Source of the DNA: CAWBRT01 sp050015355
GTDB lineage: Bacteria > Acidobacteriota > Terriglobia > Terriglobales > Acidobacteriaceae
DNA length: 31,346 nt
Direction of reading: 5' to 3'
Assembly (NCBI GenBank): GCA_050015355.1
Contig: JBEKBO010000045.1
Location: 1-31,346 of the forward strand
Each line of letters begins with the position of its first letter. Within the stretch, counting starts at the first letter, position 1. This document shows, piece by piece, positions 22,715 through 30,000 of the stretch. Under the pieces are notes generated by a model, which saw only the letters and a program-made list of their open reading frames with translations, made no database searches and was not told the DNA's origin. Both the position numbers and the translations under genes were made by a program.

Positions 22715-22830
22715 AATTCTTATACCTGGCGTACATTGCTACGTGGACGATCCACTCGCTCTACATTCTGTATCTCACGAGCCGCTACAAGCGCTTGCGC
22801 GAGGAACGGAAAGAGCTGGAGAAGGAATGA
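22711..22830 (+). CDS. ccmD: CcmD-like small membrane protein
   Basis: A 39-residue gene easily missed by gene callers. It begins M-K-F-L-Y-L-A-Y-I-A-T-W-T-I-H-S-L-Y-I, one transmembrane helix of about 20 residues, then a strongly charged tail (S-R-Y-K-R-L-R-E-E-R-K-E-L-E-K-E). CcmD in proteobacteria has just this build (short, one helix, Lys/Arg/Glu tail) and the same place after ccmC, where it helps release holo-CcmE from CcmABC. It overlaps ccmC by four bases at its start and the next gene by four bases at its end (ATGA both times). Identity rests on position, size and topology since CcmD proteins share little sequence. Confidence 0.8.
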   Translation: MKFLYLAYIATWTIHSLYILYLTSRYKRLREERKELEKE

Positions 22831-23909
22831 CTGAGCTGCGGTGTTCGAGTCCGGCGACTGAAGCTCTACGCTTCCCAATTCCGGTTCCCCCGGAACCGGG
22901 GAAAACCGTGGAGATCGCGCCGGGGGTGCATTGGCTGGTGACGTCGCTGCCGTTTCGGCTCCGGGCCATCAATCTCTGGCTGCTGCGCGAGGGCGATGGC
23001 TGGACCATGATCGATTGCGGTTACCCGTTGCCCGAGGTGCGGGAACAGATCGAAGCCGCGTGGGCCGGCACGCTTGACGGGCTGCCCATCACGCGCTTGT
23101 TTGTGACTCACCACCACCCCGACCACGTTGGCAATTGCCGCTGGATATGCGAGCGCTGGGGAATTGTTCCCACCATCACCCGCGGCGAACGCGAAAGAGC
23201 CTTAAAGCTGATGGGCAGCCAGTGGGAGGAGGAATCGGCCCACCGCATCGGATTTTGGCGCCGACACGGTTTGTCGGAAGCGGCGGCGGCCAACATCAAT
23301 GAGCATTGGGGCCGTTATCGTCATCATTTTCGCCCGTTGCCGGAGGAGTGGAGCCCAATCGAGGATGGGGCTTCGCTGCCCATCGGCGGTGCCGACTGGC
23401 AGGTGATTGTCGCCCAGGGACACGCGCAGGCGCAGGCGCTGCTGCACTCGCCCGAGCGCAATCTGCTCATCTCCGGAGACCAGGTGCTGCCCAAAATTAC
23501 GCCCAACGTCAGCGTCTTTGGCGACCGCCCTGACTCGCAGCCGCTGGGCCTGTTCCTGGCCAGCAACCGGCGCCTGGCGCAGAGCTGCGGAGACGTGATG
23601 GTGTTGCCATCGCATAACCGGCCCTTCATGGGGCTGCACGCCCGCATCCGCGAGATAGAAGCTCATCACCAGGAAAGGCTGGCAAAGATTGAGGCTTGGC
23701 TGCAGGGTAGTCCTGTGACGGCCGCGACCTTGCTCCCAGAGCTATTTGGAGACGGCCTCAACGGCCACGAAATCGGCTTTGCGATTGGCGAAGTGATCGC
23801 CCACCTGCATCATCTGGTTGCCGAGGGACGTGCGGCCACCAGCGAGCGCAACGGAACAATCTTGTTCGCGCGGCGGGAGGGCCCAGGCGAGCCCCGTTCG
23901 CTGGGGTGA
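22827..23909 (+). CDS. metallo-beta-lactamase-fold hydrolase coupled to the ccm operon
   Basis: A 360-residue soluble protein of the metallo-beta-lactamase fold. The di-metal motif T-H-H-H-P-D-H is present near residue 96, followed by Q-G-H-A-Q, S-G-D-Q-V (bridging Asp) and P-S-H-N-R-P (last His). The C-terminal 90 residues, with L-P-E-L-F-G-D-G-L..H-E-I-G-F-A-I-G-E-V-I-A-H-L-H-H-L-V-A-E-G, look like the winged-helix tail of LACTB2-type proteins. Hydrolysis of a thioester or phosphodiester is possible; the substrate is unknown. ATG 22827 overlaps the ccmD-like stop and has GGAGAAGG before it; the frame upstream lies inside ccmC and is rejected. Translational coupling to ccm genes is notable. 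The last residues (E-P-R-S-L-G) fall in a decayed family A repeat. Confidence 0.88.
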   Translation: MTELRCSSPATEALRFPIPVPPEPGKTVEIAPGVHWLVTSLPFRLRAINLWLLREGDGWTMIDCGYPLPEVREQIEAAWAGTLDGLPITRLFVTHHHPDHVGNCRWICERWGIVPTITRGERERALKLMGSQWEEESAHRIGFWRRHGLSEAAAANINEHWGRYRHHFRPLPEEWSPIEDGASLPIGGADWQVIVAQGHAQAQALLHSPERNLLISGDQVLPKITPNVSVFGDRPDSQPLGLFLASNRRLAQSCGDVMVLPSHNRPFMGLHARIREIEAHHQERLAKIEAWLQGSPVTAATLLPELFGDGLNGHEIGFAIGEVIAHLHHLVAEGRAATSERNGTILFARREGPGEPRSLG

Positions 23910-23936
23910 TGGGCTAACGTGGGGCAGTTTCTTTCT
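23889..23936 (+). repeat. decayed family A repeat (A5) across the end of the MBL gene
   Basis: The right half GGGCTAACGTGGGGCAGTTT matches A1-A4 closely. The left half GAGCCCCGTTCGCT is a diverged version of GTGCCCCACGTTCGCC. It spans the last codons and TGA of the gene. Confidence 0.6.
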
Positions 23937-23988
23937 GCATCGCAACATCCAGACGTCTCCCCCTCTTCGGTTCCATGATATCTTAACA

Positions 23989-24023
23989 AGTTGCTTGACA
24001 CATGCAACTATATCGGATAGCAT
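23989..24023 (+). promoter_or_regulatory. ars operon promoter with overlapping palindromic operator
   Basis: Perfect -35 TTGACA (23995-24000), 17-bp spacer, -10 TAGCAT (24018-24023), start codon 8 bp later. Half-sites AGTTGC (23989-23994) and GCAACT (24004-24009) form a palindrome centred on the -35 box, as expected for repression by the adjacent MarR-type protein. Confidence 0.65.
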
Positions 24024-24030
24024 TTCATCC

Positions 24031-24528
24031 ATGAATAGAATGTCCGTTGCCGTTCAGCATTGGTGGGACGAACTCGAGCGCCTGGCCCGCATCCTCGGCC
24101 GGGTCGGCCCCGACGAGGTCTGCTGCGACGGGCTGAGCCAGCGCCAGTGCGCCATTCTGCGTACCCTGGTGGCACAGGAAGGCGCCCGCATATCCGATCT
24201 CGCCGCCAGCTCCGGCATTACTCCCAGCGCCATGACTCGGGTGCTGGAGAGGCTGGAGGATCGCGGCCTGGTTGAGCGTATCCGCGGAGCGCAGTCCGAT
24301 GGCCGCGCCGCAATGGTCCGGATCACCATCGAGGGCCGCCGCACCCGCCAACAACTCGATGGCTTGATGCGCCAGCGCACCAATCAAATCATCGCGGCCA
24401 TTCCCGAAAAAAAACGAACTGAAGTTCTCGAGGCGCTCGCCATTCTGAATAACGCAATCGAATCCGCCGGGTGCTGCGCGTTGAATGCCCCGGTCGCAAA
24501 GCTCGCAAGAATCGAGGAAAACGAATGA
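24031..24528 (+). CDS. MarR-family regulator, cysteine-rich, of the ars operon
   Basis: A 165-residue winged-helix DNA-binding protein. The recognition region reads R-I-S-D-L-A-A-S-S-G-I-T-P-S-A-M-T-R-V-L-E-R-L-E-D-R-G-L-V-E-R, the classical MarR motif, followed by the wing (G-A-Q-S-D-G-R-A-A-M-V-R-I-T). Unusual Cys residues: Cys31-Cys32 and Cys40 in E-V-C-C-D-G-L-S-Q-R-Q-C, and Cys148-Cys149 near the C-terminus. Three nearby Cys could bind arsenite or sense thiol modification, releasing DNA; that is inference. It is first in the operon, overlaps arsM by four bases (ATGA), and a palindrome covers its own promoter, so negative autoregulation is likely. ATG 24031 chosen; ATG 24040 also possible. 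A frame back to 23818 overlaps the previous gene and is rejected. Confidence 0.88.
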   Translation: MNRMSVAVQHWWDELERLARILGRVGPDEVCCDGLSQRQCAILRTLVAQEGARISDLAASSGITPSAMTRVLERLEDRGLVERIRGAQSDGRAAMVRITIEGRRTRQQLDGLMRQRTNQIIAAIPEKKRTEVLEALAILNNAIESAGCCALNAPVAKLARIEENE

Positions 24529-25391
24529 AGAACGAATCCATCACTACCGCCGTCGAAGAACACTATGCGGCAGTCGCCCGCGGGGAAGCCTCCTCGTGCA
24601 GCGCTCCGCTCGATCATGTCGCCCGTTCGATCGGATATTCCGATGAAGAACTTGCGCTTGCCGGCGACGCCAATCTCGGGCTCGGATGCGGCAATCCTCT
24701 GGCCCTCACTGAAATCGCCCCCGGCATGACCGTGCTCGATCTGGGTTCCGGTGCGGGTTTCGACGCCTTCCTTGCCTTGAACCGCGTCGGCCCAACGGGG
24801 CGGGTCATCGGCGTGGACATGACCGACGACATGCTTGCACTGGCCCGGCAGAACGCCGAAAAACGCGGCGCAGCCAATGTCGAGTTCCGCAAGGGATTTA
24901 TCGAAAGCCTGCCGGTCGAGAGTGCCTCAGTCGATTACGTCATCAGCAATTGCGTCATCAATCTTTCGCCTGACAAGCCGGCGGTTTTTCGTGAAATCGC
25001 TCGCGTTCTGAAACCTCGAGGGCGGTTTGCGGTGAGCGACATTGTGCTGCTGCGGCCGCTGCCGGAAGAGCTTGCGCGCAGCATCAGCGCTTATGTCGGC
25101 TGCATTGCCGGAGCGAGTCTGCTCACCGACTATCTCGCCACCGCGCTCGACGCCGGTCTGCGCGATCTGTCAATTCCGCGTATCGCAGTCGGCGCGGACC
25201 TGATGGCGATTCTCGCGCCGGAGAGCTCAGAGAGCGGCAAGAGTTCCTGCTGCGCACCGAAGGGCGCAGCGAGCGGCAAGAGTTCCTGCTGCGGCTCGAC
25301 CATTTCGGTCGATTCTCTCAAGAATCCCGACGACCTGGTGCGCGAGGCTTCGCGGTCATTGGCCTCGATCAAGTTGCACGGCGGGAAGTGA
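24525..25391 (+). CDS. arsM: arsenite S-adenosylmethionine methyltransferase
   Basis: Methylates trivalent arsenic using S-adenosylmethionine. It has 288 residues. SAM-site motif D-L-G-S-G-A-G-F-D (72-80) and G-V-D-M-T-D-D-M (97-104). The conserved arsenic-binding Cys are at positions equivalent to those of the characterised algal enzyme: Cys55 (L-G-C-G-N-P), Cys143 (S-N-C-V-I-N-L) and Cys193 (V-G-C-I-A-G-A), with Cys25 (S-S-C-S-A-P) as a likely fourth. The C-terminus carries two copies of S-G-K-S-S-C-C (Cys242-243 and Cys255-256), a vicinal-Cys tail seen in some bacterial ArsM proteins and encoded by a DNA direct repeat. ATG 24525 overlaps the marR stop, with GAGG upstream. acr3 follows after 10 bp. 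Confidence 0.95.
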   Translation: MKNESITTAVEEHYAAVARGEASSCSAPLDHVARSIGYSDEELALAGDANLGLGCGNPLALTEIAPGMTVLDLGSGAGFDAFLALNRVGPTGRVIGVDMTDDMLALARQNAEKRGAANVEFRKGFIESLPVESASVDYVISNCVINLSPDKPAVFREIARVLKPRGRFAVSDIVLLRPLPEELARSISAYVGCIAGASLLTDYLATALDAGLRDLSIPRIAVGADLMAILAPESSESGKSSCCAPKGAASGKSSCCGSTISVDSLKNPDDLVREASRSLASIKLHGGK

Positions 25392-25401
25392 GGGAATCCG
25401 A

Positions 25402-26484
25402 ATGGGTGAACCAAAGGCTCGCGGGTTGGGGTTTATCGATCGCTACCTGACTGCATGGATCTTCGCGGCAATGATCCTCGGAGTGGTTTCAGGATGGCTT
25501 GCGCCAGGCATTGTGCCGTTTCTGAACCGCTTCAGTGTGGGGACGACATCGATCCCGATTGCGGCCGGCCTCATCCTGATGATGTACCCGCCGTTCACCA
25601 AGGTACGCTACGAGGAACTGCATGAGGTTTTCCGCAACAAACGCGTCCTTGGGCTGTCGCTTTTGCAGAATTGGGTCATTGGGCCGATTTTGATGTTCGT
25701 TCTGGCCGTCGTGTTTCTGCACGGTTACCCGGAATACATGGCCGGACTCATCATGATCGGTCTCGCCCGCTGCATTGCGATGGTCATTGTCTGGAACGAA
25801 CTGGCAAAGGGCGATACGGAATACGCTGCCGGCCTGGTCGCCTTCAACTCTCTCTTCCAGGTGTTCTTTTACTCGTTCTATGCCTGGGTGTTCATCACGG
25901 TGCTTCCAGCCCGCATAGGGCTGCGTGGCGTGGTCGTCAATGTCTCGATCGCCGATATCGCAAAGAGTGTCTTCATTTATTTGGGCATTCCATTCCTCGC
26001 CGGCTTTGTGACCCGGACGGTGCTGGTTCGGGCGAAAGGGCGTGCATGGTATGACCACAGCTTTGTTCCGCGGGTCAGTCCGCTGACGCTGATTGCCTTA
26101 TTGTTCACGATTGTGGTGATGTTTTCGCTCAAGGGCGAATACATCGTGCGTCTGCCTCTCGATGTCGTCCGCATCGCCATTCCGCTGTTGATTTACTTCG
26201 TCGCCATGTTTCTGGTGTCGTTTTACATGGGGAAGAAACTTGGTGCCGACTACTCCAAGACCGCGACACTGTCATTCACCGCTGCCTCAAACAATTTCGA
26301 GTTGGCCATCGCGGTTGCGGTTTCGGTGTTCGGGATCAATTCCGGGGCGGCGTTCGCGGCTGTCATCGGGCCCTTGGTCGAGGTGCCAGTCATGATCGCG
26401 CTGGTGAACGTGGCCCTGCGCTTCCAGCGATATTTCCCGGCCGCGCAAGCGCAGCGAGGCGAACCGGTGTGCCGGGTGCAATAG
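25402..26484 (+). CDS. acr3: arsenite efflux permease Acr3
   Basis: Secondary transporter expelling arsenite from the cytosol, of the Acr3 family rather than ArsB. It has 360 residues with about ten transmembrane helices. Key residues: Cys124 in G-L-A-R-C-I-A-M-V-I-V-W-N-E-L-A-K-G-D, the conserved Cys shown to be essential in studied Acr3 proteins, and Glu327 in G-P-L-V-E-V-P-V-M-I-A-L-V. F-T-A-A-S-N-N-F-E-L-A-I-A-V-A is another family motif. ATG 25402 has GAGGGA upstream. The last residue block carries a single Cys (P-V-C-R-V-Q). Placed between arsM and arsC, its operon mates methylate and supply its substrate. Confidence 0.96.
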   Translation: MGEPKARGLGFIDRYLTAWIFAAMILGVVSGWLAPGIVPFLNRFSVGTTSIPIAAGLILMMYPPFTKVRYEELHEVFRNKRVLGLSLLQNWVIGPILMFVLAVVFLHGYPEYMAGLIMIGLARCIAMVIVWNELAKGDTEYAAGLVAFNSLFQVFFYSFYAWVFITVLPARIGLRGVVVNVSIADIAKSVFIYLGIPFLAGFVTRTVLVRAKGRAWYDHSFVPRVSPLTLIALLFTIVVMFSLKGEYIVRLPLDVVRIAIPLLIYFVAMFLVSFYMGKKLGADYSKTATLSFTAASNNFELAIAVAVSVFGINSGAAFAAVIGPLVEVPVMIALVNVALRFQRYFPAAQAQRGEPVCRVQ

Positions 26485-26498
26485 GTTGAGGTGAGTGC

Positions 26499-26927
26499 AT
26501 GAAAGCAAAGGTATTGTTTCTGTGTACGGGAAATTCCTGCCGGAGCCAGATGGCGGAAGGCTTTCTTCGCGCCTTTGGCGGCGACCGCTTCGAGGCGCAC
26601 AGCGCGGGAACGAAAGCTTCGACGCTGAACCCGATGGCCGTCGAGGTTATGCGCGAGGCCGGCATCGACATTTCGCGACAGCGTTCTAAGAATGCCGCCG
26701 AGTACTTGGGAACTCACTTTCCTTACGTCATTACCGTCTGCGACAACGCGAAAGAGTCGTGTCCAATTTTTCCTGGGCCGGCGCTGCGCATGCACTGGCC
26801 GTTTCAGGACCCCGCGTTGGCAACCGGGTCCGAGCAAGATTGTTTGCGGGTTTTCCGGAAAGTGCGAGATCAGATTGAAGCTCGGGTGCGCGAGTTCGCC
26901 GCCAACCCCGATCAAGCGAAGCCCTAG
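26499..26927 (+). CDS. arsC: arsenate reductase, thioredoxin-coupled (LMW phosphatase fold)
   Basis: Reduces arsenate to arsenite for export by Acr3. It has 142 residues with the low-molecular-weight tyrosine phosphatase fold. P-loop C-T-G-N-S-C-R-S (nucleophile Cys9), then the redox pair Cys81 and Cys88 in V-C-D-N-A-K-E-S-C-P-I-F-P-G, and W-P-F-Q-D-P with the catalytic Asp at 104. The three-Cys arrangement identifies the thioredoxin-dependent class known from S. aureus pI258 and B. subtilis, not the glutaredoxin class of E. coli. Start ATG 26499, 14 bp after acr3, with GAGGTGAG before it. Last gene of the ars operon, followed by a strong terminator. Confidence 0.95.
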   Translation: MKAKVLFLCTGNSCRSQMAEGFLRAFGGDRFEAHSAGTKASTLNPMAVEVMREAGIDISRQRSKNAAEYLGTHFPYVITVCDNAKESCPIFPGPALRMHWPFQDPALATGSEQDCLRVFRKVRDQIEARVREFAANPDQAKP

Positions 26928-26953
26928 CAAGCGGCGGCTGGAATTGCGGGCAC

Positions 26954-26994
26954 AAAAAAGCGAGGTTGGCAATTACCAACCTCGCTGATTTTAT
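26954..26994. terminator. bidirectional intrinsic terminator
   Basis: A-tract (26954-26959), perfect 11-bp stem AGCGAGGTTGG / CCAACCTCGCT with a 6-nt loop, then GATTTTAT. It has tracts on both sides and so can end both arsC (plus) and the convergent surface-protein transcript (minus). Confidence 0.85.
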
Positions 26995-27008
26995 GCCTCG
27001 CGGCCCCG

Positions 27009-30000
27009 TTACTGCATTGTCAGAGCGACGACAACCTGCGACGATCCGGATGGTGTCGTTGCCGTGACCTTTAGTTGTGGCGTCTGGCTGCTGCTCGAAC
27101 TGCCGCCGCCACCGCCGCCGCCGCCGCCGCAGTTCACCATTCCCAGAGCCAGGCACACGACCAACCCCAGCATTAGCAGCCAGCGTCTGCGTCGTCCGGC
27201 GAAAATCAAACCGATTCCGCCGAATGGGAGCAGGGTCGCCAACAGGCGTCCTGGTCTTATCAAGTTACTGATGGTTATCGTATTCCCGGAGGGAACACTG
27301 ACAGTCACGGTGGCCGTAGAAGGCGCTGCCCCGGTGACCGGGTTGGGGCTCGGCTGCGTAACCGTGCACGTCGCCCCTCCCGTCGCCGTACAAGCGAGGG
27401 TTACGGTCTGGCTGAACCCGGTGGGAGCGGTCAAGGTGATAGTGACGGTCTCTTGCGCTCCTTTAGCGACCGTTAGGGCCGTCGGCGATGCAGTCAAAGT
27501 GAGGGCGGACGGAGTACCGCCGGAACCGCTTACGCTTCCCGAGCCATTACCAACGCCTGTCAAGGAAACTGTTGCCGGGAAGGTATTGCCGTTGCCATTG
27601 ATGATCAGCGTCCCTATGCGTGATCCTGGGGCGACCGGAGTGAAGGTCACCCCGACCGTGCACGATTGTCCTGGCGCCAGCAGAGAATTGCAGGTATTCG
27701 AACTCAGGCTGTAATCGCCGGTAATTACAGGGACGCTGCTGATGATCAGCGTCTGCGCCGTGTCAGTGTTGGTCACTGTAACTGTCTGCGCCGCGCTGGT
27801 TGTTCCCAATGTTGTGCTGGCAAACGAAAGACTCAATGGCGAAACCGAGTCCTGCACCAGCACTCCGTTACCTTGCAGCCCCACAGTTTGCGGGCTGTTC
27901 GTCGCGTCGTCGGAAATTGTCAACGTGCCTGAGCGCGTACCCACAGCCGACGGCGTAAAGGTCACGGTGATCGTGCAAGTATTCTGACTGCTAGTAGCCG
28001 CGGGTAGTCCCGTGCCGCAAGTGTTCACCTGCGTGAAGTCACCCGTGCTCGTGATGCTGTTGATGGTTAGCGGAACCTGTCCGGTGCTCGTCAGGGTTAC
28101 AGTCTGCGTCGCAGCAGACGAAAAACCCACCGCCTGGTTCGCGAAGGTAAGGCTTTGGCTTATCGGCGAGATCGTAACCATCGGGAAGCTTGCCCCCAGG
28201 ACTTTGGTTACGAAAGCATCACCATTTCCAGCATTAGCGCTTCTTCCAAGCACAGTATTGCCGGGAACGGCAACGGGCACTAACGGGAAATCATACGAGT
28301 TGGTGTTGCCCGCCAGGTATATATCCCCGTTTCCGGTCGGGCTGAGAGCCATTGCGTTTGCTTGGTCACCGCCGGAGCCCCCCAGGTAGGCAGACATAAT
28401 CAACGCCGTCCCGTCAGGAGTAACTTTGGCGAGGTAAGCTTCCTGTTGCGTGCCCTTGAGCTGATTCAGCGAGTTACCGCTCCCATCGATGATCGCATTG
28501 ATGACCGGAATGTTCGCCGACTGAGTGCTTCCGGCGATGTAAGCCCAGCCCCCCGCGTCAACCGCTACGGCAAGCCCCTGATCATTCCCCGTGCCGCCCA
28601 GATAAGTGGCGTACTCAACCTCGGCGGGGCTCTGCATCTTCAGAATGTACGCATCGGTTGTAGGTGAGGCCCCGAGCGATGACTCATTTAAGCCTGTGGC
28701 GGATAGCATGGTTCCCGTCGTAGTACCAACCACGTAGGCGGCGCCCTGGCTGTCAACCGTAACCGCCCTGGCCGCATCCACCTTCCCGGTTTTGTCTGTC
28801 ATGTTTGTTTCCAGGGCGGTCACATAGACGGGCCAGCCAGCGTTCTTGGAGCCTGTAGATGTGTCATGCCCGTGAAGTTTTATAATCCACGATCCTGTGC
28901 CGTCCCAATATGTATCCGCCTGCGGTAGCCAGTCGAAGCCCCCTGGGCTGTACGCCGGTCCGGGAAGCGAAGGATGTAGCTGAGTGGTGCTCGAGCCGCC
29001 AACCGCGAATACGTCGCCCTGCGGGTCCAGAACCACGCCATAAGCTTCCGTGCTGGCGGAGATCGGCCCTATCCAAGGCGCGAGGGCAAGAACTAACCAA
29101 TTAAATCCACCGTTATCGGGGATGACTTCGCCTAGGACACCGTTTGCACATAGGTTGTTGGCGACCCAGTTGATGCCTCCCGTTGTCCCTCCGTTCAGCG
29201 CGACAATCCTCATAGTGGCATAGGTTGTTGGAGGAGTGGTTGTCGGGCAGGTTGGCGTAACCTCGGTGATCGTACCGTACGCGATCGTGACGCCGCTCTG
29301 GTAACTCCATGTCGGCGGAGGCGCCACTAACTGTCCTCCATATACCGCGGAGAAGAAGTAATAAGTGGCAGTGGGGTCAGGTGTGGCCGGACAAGTGGAG
29401 CCGCAATGGTCAGTGAGGGACGCCGCCCTGGGCGACATAGGCGAAGCTCCGTTAAGGATCGGAGGCGCAATGTGAAGCCCAAAGTCAAGCTTAGTCACGA
29501 ACGCCACGTATGCTTCCGTTATCGGCTCGAATCCGTTGTACGCGGGAAAGTTGAACGAACTCGTCTTACCGGCCACGATTACGTTCTGTTGCGGATCTAC
29601 CGTGATAGCGTAACCAGCGTCAATACCATTTCCACCAAGATAGGTAGTGCGGATCAAGGTGCCGGTCGACGAGTCCAGGATCGCGATAAAGGGATCGCTA
29701 TCGCCGCCGGGCCAAGTGGGCGAAACACTAGCAGGAACGCTCGCAGTATACCCAACGATCGGCATATCACTGAAGCCCGTGGTGCCAACCACATACACGT
29801 TCGGACGCGCGGGAACGTGGATGGGCACAGGGTTAGGGTTGAGTGACAGATTATCCAGCGCGATTCCATTGCCGGACGCAGAGGCATTGCTGGGTGCCGG
29901 AGCCGTGCCTGAGATGAAAGTAGTAAAGAGAACCGTAGCTCCGGTGGGGTCTAACTTGGTGACGTAAGCGTTACAAGCCGACGAAACTCCCTCGACGGTG

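Noticed and set aside
22620..22826. Earlier start of the MBL gene inside ccmC
   Set aside because: Overlaps ccmC and the ccmD-like gene fully; ATG 22827 has a ribosome site and an ATGA overlap.
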